The notes below the pieces were generated by a model that did not search any database, was not told the origin of the DNA, and saw only the letters and a list, made by a program, of their open reading frames with translations. Made by a program: the position numbers and the translations under genes. From positions 496,001-560,000 of the forward strand of contig JAADJZ010000022.1 in NCBI GenBank assembly GCA_011032825.1: a DNA stretch of 64,000 nt, in the 5' to 3' direction. Positions within the stretch are counted from its first letter, which is position 1, and the number at the start of each line of letters is the position of its first letter. Source of the DNA: Massariosphaeria phaeospora (taxonomy: Eukaryota; Ascomycota; Dothideomycetes; Pleosporales). Positions 55,975 to 64,000 of this stretch are shown here, piece after piece.

Positions 55975-57174
55975 CGCTACATCCTACTTCAATCTCGGCG
56001 CTGTCGAGGTAGCCGATCGCGCTCGTGGAGCCGTCGAAGACGCCGGCGACGATGAGAGTGAGGTTGCCCAGGTAATAACGGTGGGTGCAGGAGAAGAAAA
56101 TTGATAAGGTGAGAGCTCTAGGGACTGCTAGGCTACTCGCTGCAGTACTGGATTGACAGGGGCGGCTATATTAACTTGGGAACTAACGTGTTTAGAGGTT
56201 AGAGAAATCACAAAGTACCTTAGAACAAAAACGGCCACAAAACGGTAGCGAACACGGCCTCTATTTTCCGACCCTATTCAGGCCTCGCGCTGGCTTGAAC
56301 TACGAGCCGCCCCCTGCCAGCCACTTTACCCGATCCAGCTGCCAAAACGAGGTTTTCAAAACGGAGCACCGAACAGGCCCCTAGGTATTGGGGCCAGTCG
56401 TCAACCCATTGTAAAGTGCAAAATTTGATGGCATACTCCCAATAGCTCGGATACCAGCCTGCGGTTTCCCAGTCAATTAAAGCTACTTCTACTAATTCTC
56501 CGGCTTTTCTGAATAGGATGTTCTTGCGCTGGAGGTCCTAGTGCGCCAAGCAGGGTTCCTAGGTGTCGCTCGTAGAATTTGACTTTGGCATCGAAATCAT
56601 CGAGGTTGCCTGCATAGATTGTTCTTAACTTTTTGATAAGTGCCGCATTGAATTCAGAGCTGCTCTTAAAAGGGCCGCATGTGTCTTTGTTTCCTTGTGA
56701 ATCTCAGAATAAGTGATAAGGGAGCTTAGTAGAGCCAACACCACCGTAAAAGCCCGGTGATGGGATTGAACGTATATGATCAATGCCGGTTTTCAGTTTT
56801 GCGAAGATGGCGGACTTTTCGTCGTTTGTGAGTGTCGGCCAAGCGGATTCCAGGTTCTCACCTGGAATACGCTCCATCACGAGACACAGATGCCCAGAAG
56901 ATGGCATACGCCACATCGCGTAGAGACGAGGCACCGTCAAGGAGACGCTTGGATATCGTTCGAGGAAAAGCAAGGTTTGACCCTCTATCTCCTCAACGGC
57001 TCGTCCGTGCTTCACGATGAAGTGTGTACCAACAGCGACGATGCGATGGTTGGATACATCGTTGCGGAACACAGTCGGCGATTCCAGGAAGTCTCTCTCG
57101 CTGGGGAGGGGCGCAGGAAGGTGCGACGGGGGTCTCAGGAAAGGAAGCCGGGCAAGAGTCCGGTCTTCGAGCAT

Positions 57175-57797
57175 GGCTGGACGACGAGCTTGCGGAACCT
57201 ATAGGCGAAGACTACTCGTGTGCCGACCGGAGAATAGAAGCGGTTCGCTGAGACCTTTGGCGTGGGGTCAGTGTGTTCCTAACAAGGGAAGAGGGCGAAG
57301 GCCGCTCTAGGAACGGGGAGGCTGCCAAGATATGTCAAGGCCCACGATCACGAGACCCGCGTACTATTGGTGCAGTCCGTAATACCGCATACACCCTAAA
57401 AAGCTTAGTGCGGGGCATCTCTATGTACACAAAGTCACACTGTAGGTATATTCTATACTATACTAGTTTAGTACAGAAATCCTCCCTCATCAACACGAAA
57501 AAGATGAAATATTAAGATATTGAAGGTAGTTACATTACTATAATAAGATAATTTTTCTTGATAGTTTAGTTTTATATAGTAGTATACAGAGTATGTTAAA
57601 TATGCATTAAAATTGATCTTGTTTCCATAATGTTATCCTATATTTAGAGGTAACTAAACTGTTTTTGGGGTGTATGCGGTTATTCGGACTGCACAATAGC
57701 GCGATTGAGTGCCCCGTCTTGGAGCTCCCAAATTCGCGACACGCAACCTAGCCCTAGCCTTACAAACCACACATCCACCATCGTCCAAGGCACCATC
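57175..57797. other. AT-rich intergenic stretch, no gene seen
   Basis: 5' flank of the APH-like pseudogene (further N-terminal exons are possible but not identified) and promoter of the next gene. The part 57470-57660 is very AT-rich. Confidence 0.5.
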
Positions 57798-58402
57798 ATG
57801 CCCAAAACACTGGAGGATGTACGGGCGGAGCATGCAGCCAGAAAGGCTACGTGGGAGGAATACAGGCTGAAGAGAGAGGAGCAGCTGGAGATAGAGTGGT
57901 TGGAGGAAGAAATAGCGGTGATGCAGCGGGAGCGAGAGGAGCGGCGCCTGCTGGTGGCTACGAAGCGTAAGTCAACCTCATTTCATTTACGTATGCACGT
58001 CTTACTAATGCAGCCGTGCCGACTTATGAAGAGTCGCTTTATTGGCGTCCACGATTCGAAGCGCTCTTGACGCAGCCGCTCAGCGATGAAAACCACCGAT
58101 ATTACGAGAGGTGCCTTCGCGGTGCAGTGCGGATCATCGAGGCCAACGAGCAGAGTGCACGTTTGGATCGTGGTGTCATCCACGAGTCTGCCGTTGCACA
58201 GGGTGCAGATCGTGGGTCCCTCCTCGAGTCTGCTCCCGTTGATTCTGCTGGGAGCGTGAGAGGTCGTGGTGTCATCCTCGACTCTGCGGCTGCCCAGGAT
58301 GCAGATCGTGGGCCTATCCTCGACTCTGGTCCTGTTGGTTCTCTAGTCCTGCTGCTTGAGAAAGTGGAGCTGTGGACCCGTTCTCGGACCCCAAGTCCAT
58401 AG
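57798..58402 (+). CDS. Small unknown protein with coiled coil and internal repeats
   Basis: Exons 57798-57966 and 58014-58402 (intron 47 nt, branch CTAAT) give 185 aa. Residues 5-56 are a charged coiled coil (MPKTLEDVRAEHAARKATWE, then EEIAVMQREREERRLLVATK). Exon 2 starts PVPTYEESLYWRPRFEALLT and goes on to a tandem repeat of about 28-31 residues in two units, each with RGVI-(H/L)-(E/D)SA, A-GADRG or A-DADRG and (E/D)S-PV-S. I do not recognise the family. A frame at 58709-58894 may be a lost third exon. Confidence 0.5.
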
Positions 58403-59503
58403 CGCCAAGTACCGCAGAACAAAGTGCCGCGTTCACACCCTGGGAGGCTGATCAGACTAAGCAGAAGCAGAAGCAGGAAACCAATCGCCTCGGAGGACAA
58501 CATGCCATCGCGTACCGAGATGATGAGGGAACGGAAGGCAGAGAGTAGAAGCTGAAACCCACCTCGAAAAGCAGCAGGAGGAGTCGAAGCAGACAAGCAG
58601 CTGAGGAGCAGTGCACGTGGTGGTCGCGGTGCTTTGAGTGCGCTTCCACAGCCCGGAATCAATAGGGCAACTCGGGCACAGTAACCGGGCGGTGCTCCAG
58701 TCACGGCCATGACAGTCAAGGGCGATGCCGATGAATTGATAGGCAAGCTGGAGTTTGAAGCTGCTAATGCTAAACGCCAAGCGGAGCAGGCTCGGAAGGA
58801 CGCTAAGGACAAGAGATTCGACGCCGCCGCCGACGAGGTTGATGACGACTGGACATTGCTGAGCGATAGTCCAGTCGGGGCGGCCGAGAATTGACAAGAC
58901 GGACGAGGAGTGATCGCACGATCCTTGCTCTAAGAGCACGTCAACGTCCTGGAGGTATCACAGTATCATCTGAGATCTCAGCTCTACCACATACGAGGTG
59001 TACTCTATGAGGGATCGCAGTGTCATCTGCGCTCCTTCACGCTGGGATCACAGGTTATCTGAGCTCCCAGCTCTACGAGGTGTAAGTGATTGCAGGGTCA
59101 TCTGCGCTCCTTCACGTTAGTGATCGCAGGTTATCTGCGCTCCTTACTCGTAGAGCACCTCGATGTGAGTAACCCTCAGGTTCTAGATAGATGGTGTAGC
59201 CAAATTGAAGACAATATTTGAAACAGATATGCATAAGGCGATTGTGTGACCTTGGTGATTAGTGTCTATGAAATACTCTACTAATTTCTAGACCCCTACA
59301 ACGAAGAATCATCTAGAAACACAGATGGAATTCATGCTCGTATAAGTCAGTATAAGAAGTCTTTAGGTAAATGTGTCTATTAAGATATGTAGCACAGGTA
59401 ATGGAATTGAGGTCAAGTTTAGTGAGAGCTATTGCAGAAAGAAACCAAAGGTTTGAACATATAATAGCCGACAAGTGACAGATGATACCTAATTCATATT
59501 TGA
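58403..59503. other. Spacer with a coding-like remnant and a minisatellite
   Basis: Bases 58709-58894 (plus) read MTVKGDADELIGKLEFEAAN and end DDDWTLLSDSPVGAAEN, which looks like a real C-terminus; the same frame is open upstream to a stop at 58681, with coding-like sequence further on. It may be the decayed end of the gene to the left. The minisatellite lies at 58954-59166. The rest is AT-rich with nothing seen. Confidence 0.4.
58954..59166 (+). repeat. Minisatellite of about five irregular units
   Basis: Units of 33-60 bp each start GATCGCAG or a one-base variant and carry TCATCTGCGCTCC or TTATCTGAGCTCC; some units add CAGCTCTACGAGGTGT. Confidence 0.75.
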
Positions 59504-60049
59504 CTACGCAGCAGCTTTCTTGGCACTGAAGTCATACACCTCCGCCTGAGCCATGAAGTGCGACTCGAACCGCGCCATGTACTCTGGCTCCACAGTCCCA
59601 ACAACCCTCACCCTGTGCTCATGACCGATTACCCAAATCCTCCCAAAATCAATCCTCAGCAGCGAGCTCTCGGCGGGTTCCGCGCCCTCCAGCCGAACCG
59701 ATATCTCCTTCTTCTTGAGCGGCTTCTCTGAGACGCGTAGCTGGACTGGCTTCCGATTGAACACCATGGCGGCGTGCTCGTCGGCGTTGACACCAGCTGC
59801 TGCTGTTGTGGCTCGACCGTGGTAGCTGGTGGCTTCGACGCATAGAGCGGCTTTCGGCTGCGGGCGCATGACGATGAAGTGTCGGTCTCGGGGCTCGCCG
59901 CAGAGCCCTGCGAAAGAGACTGTGAAGGCTCGGCCTTTGGTGAAGAAGGCGAGTTTGACGCGGGCTACTTCTTCGTCTGGGGGGATTAGTGCTTGTGTTT
60001 TGGGATGATACGGATGGTTGAGTTGGCGCTCACCGTAGTAAGTAACCAT
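59504..60049 (-). CDS. Small unknown protein, probable 57-nt intron
   Basis: The frame is open for 181 codons from the ATG at 60049, but a good intron (60033-59977, GTGAGC...CCCCAG with an ACTAAT branch site) lies within it. Spliced, exons 60049-60034 and 59976-59504 give 162 aa starting MVTYYDEEVARVKLAFFTKG. The intron length is a multiple of three and has no stop, so retention would add 19 residues. The product looks like a beta-rich single domain (IVMRPQPKAALCVEA; KEISVRLEGAEP; DFGRIWVIGHEHRVRVVGTV). Family not recognised. Confidence 0.55.
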   Translation of the reverse strand: MVTYYGERQLNHPYHPKTQALIPPDEEVARVKLAFFTKGRAFTVSFAGLCGEPRDRHFIVMRPQPKAALCVEATSYHGRATTAAAGVNADEHAAMVFNRKPVQLRVSEKPLKKKEISVRLEGAEPAESSLLRIDFGRIWVIGHEHRVRVVGTVEPEYMARFESHFMAQAEVYDFSAKKAAA

Positions 60050-60848
60050 GTTCCTGAGATGGGAGTATGTCCGAAGAGGAAAGTTGACAAAGAGAATAAT
60101 TCAGTTTGAATGGAGTTGAGATGTAGAGTGTTGATGAAGTTCGAGCGAGTTTTGAAATGGCTGATAGTTGAAGCGTACAAGAGGCGCTTTAAACTTACTG
60201 TACCTTATTCAGACTGTGCCGCTTTAGACGCTACCTCCAGAACGCTTATTGCACTGCTCTACTTCATAGGCTCGAAGGTCCAACTTGAAACCTCACGATA
60301 GACGCCGCCCTCGCGCACCGGAAGATTGATTGGTTCATCGTAGAACGTCTCCTCGACAGGTCCCACGCATGGTAAGACCTGTTTAGTTTTTCGTCCTGTT
60401 CAAGACGACTTTTTGTGTTCATTGGCCACGAGCGGTACGTATCTGATGCGAACGCGCGATACGCTGCTGTGCCGCAAGCGCGTCGCGCCGTCTATAAGCT
60501 GTAACCGCGCACTGCACAGAAGCCCGGAGGAGACGGATGCCATGCATAGACAAACAGTGGTGTTACCCAAATCTCATTATGTAGCAGGAGGTATAGGCAC
60601 GCGTCTGTCGTGGAATTAGGAGTTGTAGTACCGGTTCTTAGCGTGGCTCTACTTCCTATTATTGTGCAGTGCGAAACACCTCGTACACCCCAAAAACAGT
60701 AAGGAGTGAGGGGTAGGGGGCAAAAGGGGCTACTAAGCCCGATAGGGGTTCGGATCCGGCGCTTCCGGTGGCGCATTCTCAGGCGCTCAATGATCTCATT
60801 GTATCTTCACATCTAGTTCATCTAGTATCGTCATTTTTGCTTCGTGAG
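60050..60848. other. Flank of a mariner-type relic, ends not found
   Basis: No gene. The left end of the transposon relic must lie somewhere here; I could not find a convincing inverted partner to the right of 61856. Confidence 0.4.
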
Positions 60849-61856
60849 ATGCCCCGCGCGCCACCAAACCGTTTGCCACTAGCGACTGGCCATCGGTTAG
60901 AGCATGAATTGCTCCAGAGAGTCATCTGGCGCCTTGAAGCTGGCCTCAACGATAGCCAAATCCATCGAGAGACTAGTGTAGAGCGAGCCTGTATAGGCAA
61001 GATTCAACCCAGTATCGAGCAATAGGGCCAGCCCTATCCTCCGGTTACTGTTAAGACTAGCCGAAAAGGACATCTCCGTCAGATACACAAGGACGGCCTA
61101 CTCGATTTCATCTACGGCAGAACTAAGCTGTACCTTGACGAGATAAGAGAGTTCGTGTACGACGAGTACGGGATTGAGACGTCGAAGTCTACCATCCAGA
61201 GATACCTGAAATCCATACAGTGGAGTTACAAGGTAGCTGAAAAGACGGCGCGCAAGCGTAGCGAGCCTCTGCGAGCGCTGTTTAGAGCTCGCCTTTAAGG
61301 TTAGAGAGCTGATCAAGTTGTCTGTTTAGATAAGTCTGCTGCCAACGAGCGTACAGGAGATAGGAGACATAGATAGGCGCCTATCAATCAGCCCTGCCGT
61401 TTAAGCTACGCCGTCAAACGATCCGAGAGATAGAGCTTGTTGCCGGCGTTAACGATTAATGGCTACCTTGCCCATACAATCTTCTAAGGAGCCATCAACG
61501 CGGAGATATTTGAAGATTTCCTGGAGCATCAGGTGCTGCCACATTGCCAGGCGTACCCAGCTCCGAGATCCATCATAATAATGGATAACGCCTCAATCCA
61601 TCGATCGGATCGTGTACGTCAGCTCTGTCGGGATCGGGGCGTTGTTTTAGAGTACTTGCCGCCGTACTCGCCCGACTACAATCCAATTGAGCAGTCATTC
61701 AAGAAGTTGAAGAGTTGGCTGCGTAAAAACAACAGAGACGCCGCCGTAATTGATAACTACGGGTATTACCTAGACTACGCCGTACGACGTTGCTGCTACG
61801 AGTTAGCAGATAGCCTGTTTAGGCATTGCCGATATGTGTTTGATAGCGAGGCGTAG
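60849..61856 (+). pseudogene. Tc1/mariner-superfamily transposase (DDE_3), decayed
   Basis: A single frame from the ATG at 60849 (MPRAPPNRLPLATGHRLEHE) to the TAG at 61856, with stops at 61023 and five or so more between 61297 and 61490, mostly at likely Trp/Gln codons. The N-terminal HTH part (RVIWRLEAGLNDSQIHRETS) is followed by STIQRYLKSIQWSYKVAEKT and the catalytic core: VVCLDKSAANERTGDR (first Asp), PRSIIIMDNASIHRS (second Asp) and EYLPPYSPDYNPIEQSFKKL (final Glu). It belongs to the fungal DDE_3 group with IS630-like proteins. Inverted ends and TA duplications were not identified. Inactive. Confidence 0.8.
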
Positions 61857-62104
61857 CAGTGGGGCGGTGATGGCGAGTCTGGGTTAGCTATGATCAAAAT
61901 ATCGCGCCCACCGGCGCAGCAATGCGACAACACCACAACGCGATAAATTAATTGCGAAAAAATACAGACGCGACTCAGACCTATACAGCTAGTTAGCTCG
62001 TTCATTATTAGACAATAACATGATAGCCTTGTGTTGTTTTGTGGGTACTAGAGGTAGCTTACTTTATTTTTACACTAACGCGTTTACACCCACATTTTAT
62101 CTAG

Positions 62105-64000
62105 CTACGCATCGCGCGCCTGTCTCTGCAGCGCAGTGCTCTCACCAAATAGCGCTACAGGTGCGGATGAGCTAACTCCGCCGTTACTCAGCGCTACACT
62201 ACTTTCTCTTGACTGCCTCTGCTCTCTCGCCTCATCTTTTTCTCGCTGCCTCATTGTACGCTGCCGTAGTTGCTCGTTGCCTAATCGTATCCGCTCTCTA
62301 TCCTCCGCCGTGAGGCCATTGTATTGATAGCGCCATCGGGAGGCGGCGTCTCGTAGCAAGGAGAGGTAGGCTAGCTTTTTGCGAAAGTAGTTCGTCCAAA
62401 TCTCGTACGTTAGGCCTGTTTCTGCGCTGTTATCCATTATCTGATTAACGTTGTACATGCCACTGGTAAACACCTCTTTTCTGACTCATCGAACCAATCC
62501 ATAGGCGCTAGGATCGCTCTGCTCTTACCACTCAAAGAAGTGCTCTGTGTGTATCTTGGTCTCAAATAAGGCCTCGTAGGCAATCGGTGGCCAGCTACCC
62601 GCTAGTATACGCTCTCGAACCGGTACGTTTAGATTAACTAGGTTCGGCGCCGGAAAAACCTGCGGCGCCGGCGGAGGCGCCATGAGAAACTGGCTAGCAG
62701 ATTTGGCTGCTAAATCTCGTAGCTGTGCCTCCAAAACTTTTCGCTGCAGAGCCTCGAGCGTCTCTCTCTCGCCACCTCTCTCGCCACCACCGGTATCACT
62801 GCCTACAAAGTTGCCGGCTCTCGTCGATCGAAAGCTACGTTTTCGCCTGTTTTCTGTAGCCCGATCGTCTTTATACTTGAGCAGCGCCAACCTTACGATA
62901 TCAGACGGCGCCTGCGTCGTAGATTGACCGTCTTGGCACTCTCTCGCCCACATCGCGATGATATGGCCATTGGCTAGGTAATGGTTCTCAAAACGCTCAA
63001 CGTCGCTTTGTGGCACCCAGCAAACGTAACCTCTGTTATAGCAGCTAGCGTCTTGATACTGCCAGCGATCTCTGATGCCTACAATAGGACCATCTCCAGC
63101 AACTTCTGCCTGTATCGCCTGATCAAGGCCGTCCTCTTGGATCTGGGTGGCGATTTGCGGGCGGATCCGGACTGCTGCACCTGCGCGAGGTTGAGCTCGC
63201 TAAGAGGCACCTCCAGGTGGTGTATCCTCCGCCAGGATCAGGTCAAAATCGATGTGAGTTTTGTAGCCAGTATCCTTTATAATCTGCTCAGCTAACAACT
63301 TTACGCGCTCAAAGGTTATTTGATCATCTCTCCGGACTACTTTTACAGCCCTATTTTTCTTGTTTTGCCTTGCTAGGTATACAGTGGCGCATATGCTTTA
63401 GATGCTCACTCGGCGAGGTGCGAGATCCTCAACCACTCGATTCGCCCACTGCCACAATCTTGTACGGTCCACGATTATGAGAGGCTAGTTGAGCTCGCTA
63501 TCGTTGGCTTTAGGTATACTGTTTTTGTCCGGATCCCTAAACGAAGCTCTCCATCGTACATCTACAGTGACACCTTCAGAAACTTCCTCTCGGGACGGCG
63601 ATCGTTGGCGCGACTAGGCGCCCAAACGATACACCTGCGACTCAAACGCCTGAGTCAATCCTGCCTAAGATAGCGGTATCTAAGAGGCAGTATCTCCGGC
63701 GCCTGCAATCTCTGCAACCTTATTTTCAATCTCCTCCTCTGTATCCTCTCCCTCATTGTTATCCGCTAATTCAAACTCAGGCGCTGGATCGCTCGGCGGC
63801 TCGCTCGGCGGCTAATCGTCATCGTATTCAGGTATAAACAGAAATTTGGCGGCCGCTGATGGCTGGATTTGAGTGTTGCTAGAAATCTCGCCCAACGGTT
63901 TGCGTGGCGCTAGCGCCGGCGGCTCGATCAGATCCTGTACAAGTTGCTTGCCCTGCCTCTTGTTAACCTTTAGTCTCTTTGTATTTAGTGGATTTATGCC
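62105..64000 (-). pseudogene. Long RIP-damaged frame of unknown transposon-like protein, cut by the window end
   Basis: One minus-strand frame runs from the window end (64000) to TAG at 62105 with about nine internal stops, for example at 62525, and no shifts. Readable parts: KQLVQDLIEPPALAPRKPLG, an acidic stretch (DNNEGEDTEEEIENK), DRTRLWQWANRVVEDLAPRR, QITFERVKLLAEQIIKDTGY, YNRGYVCWVPQSDVERFENH, APSDIVRLALLKYKDDRA, VRERILAGSWPPIAYEALFE, TYEIWTNYFRKKLAYLSLLR and a Gln/Arg-rich coiled coil near the end. I do not recognise the family. Stops where Trp/Gln would fit suggest RIP, so it was probably multicopy, hence a mobile element. The N-terminus lies to the right of the window. Confidence 0.55.

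Larger units (their letters stand above)
53169..56380 (+). mobile_element. Element E: PIF/Harbinger transposon
   Basis: A 3212-bp element with 15-bp inverted ends (GGGCCTGTCCGGTGC at 53169 and its inverse at 56366-56380, one mismatch), flanked by the 3-bp duplication CTA (53166-53168 and 56381-56383), the Harbinger target size. It carries the two genes typical of the superfamily, a DDE nuclease on the plus strand and a Myb/SANT-like protein on the minus strand; both have stops. Confidence 0.85.
53095..57174 (-). pseudogene. Aminoglycoside-phosphotransferase-like gene, split by a Harbinger element
   Basis: The N-terminal part (57174-56381) has the kinase-like marks of fungal APH proteins: VGTHFIVKHG, EEIEGQTLLFLERYP, LVMERIPGENLESAWPTL, LKTGIDHIRSIPSPGFYGGV. 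Further on come the catalytic region H-stop-DLQRKNILF and LIDWETAGWYPSYWEYAIKF. A stop at 56704, a frame change near 56560 and the stop inside the HxD motif break it. Element E interrupts it at 53169-56380; beyond E the frame resumes and ends HILEPQPQEAVALRMIYQDL near the TGA at 53095-53097. Leaving E and one CTA out, the codons on both sides join in frame. Substrates of this fungal family are mostly unknown. Confidence 0.8.

Noticed and set aside
60780..61940. Possible inverted ends of the mariner-type relic (GGCGCTTCCGGTGGCGC near 60757 against a GCGCCGGTGGGCGC-like sequence near 61905)
   Set aside because: The match is short and gapped and no TA duplication flanks it.
1..64000. tRNA or rRNA genes, CRISPR arrays, bacterial-type operons
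   Set aside because: I saw no A-box/B-box pair with cloverleaf pairing, no rRNA segment and no regularly spaced repeats; a covariance-model scan would be needed to be sure about tRNAs.

Overview
This window is nuclear DNA of a filamentous ascomycete (Pezizomycotina; Dothideomycetes is my guess, not shown by the sequence). The reasons are short GT-AG introns of about 45-90 nt with CTRAY-type branch sites, no bacterial operon structure, genes on both strands with short shared promoters, fungal-only families (SIT/ARN siderophore transporter, fungal rhodopsin-domain membrane protein, BTB paralogs, Fot1/Pogo elements), and transposons full of C:G to T:A stop codons of the kind left by repeat-induced point mutation (RIP).

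Layout, 1-30 kb (gene-rich). Partial SAM methyltransferase; six-exon fungal rhodopsin-domain membrane protein; F-box protein; low-complexity acidic nuclear-looking protein; NAD(P)-binding Rossmann protein; type I DnaJ/Hsp40 whose start codon is split by an intron; mitochondrial glutamyl-tRNA synthetase; COP9 signalosome subunit 5; CAF16-like ABC ATPase divergent from tRNA isopentenyltransferase (MOD5 type, two in-frame ATGs); two BTB/POZ paralogs with the same exon structure; a MYND zinc-finger pseudogene; a class I glutamine amidotransferase; a seven-exon siderophore-iron transporter.

30.2-44.1 kb (AT-rich transposon island). A Fot1/Pogo-like element (A) with 50-bp terminal inverted repeats and TA target duplications holds three separate insertions: a second Fot1-like element (B), a palindromic foldback element (C1) that itself holds a third Fot1-like element (C2), and a 7.2-kb Ty3/Gypsy chromodomain LTR retrotransposon (D). 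Removing each insert with one target-site copy leaves A as an element of about 2.1 kb, with its transposase frame continuous across the B, C1 and D junctions. All copies are broken by stops.

44.5-52.2 kb (gene-rich). Unknown 527-aa protein; mitoribosomal mL38 divergent from mitoribosomal uL4; mitochondrial initiation factor 3 divergent from autophagy protein ATG16. Mitochondrial translation is over-represented, counting also the mitochondrial GluRS at 12 kb and the possibly dual-localised MOD5.

52-64 kb (second transposon-rich stretch). A PIF/Harbinger element (E) with CTA target duplication sits inside an aminoglycoside-phosphotransferase-like gene. Then come a small unknown gene with internal repeats, a minisatellite, another small unknown gene, a decayed Tc1/mariner-type transposase, and at the right edge a long RIP-damaged frame of unknown family that runs out of the window.

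Exon joins were made by eye from splice sites, frame continuity and family knowledge; no alignment or database search was run.
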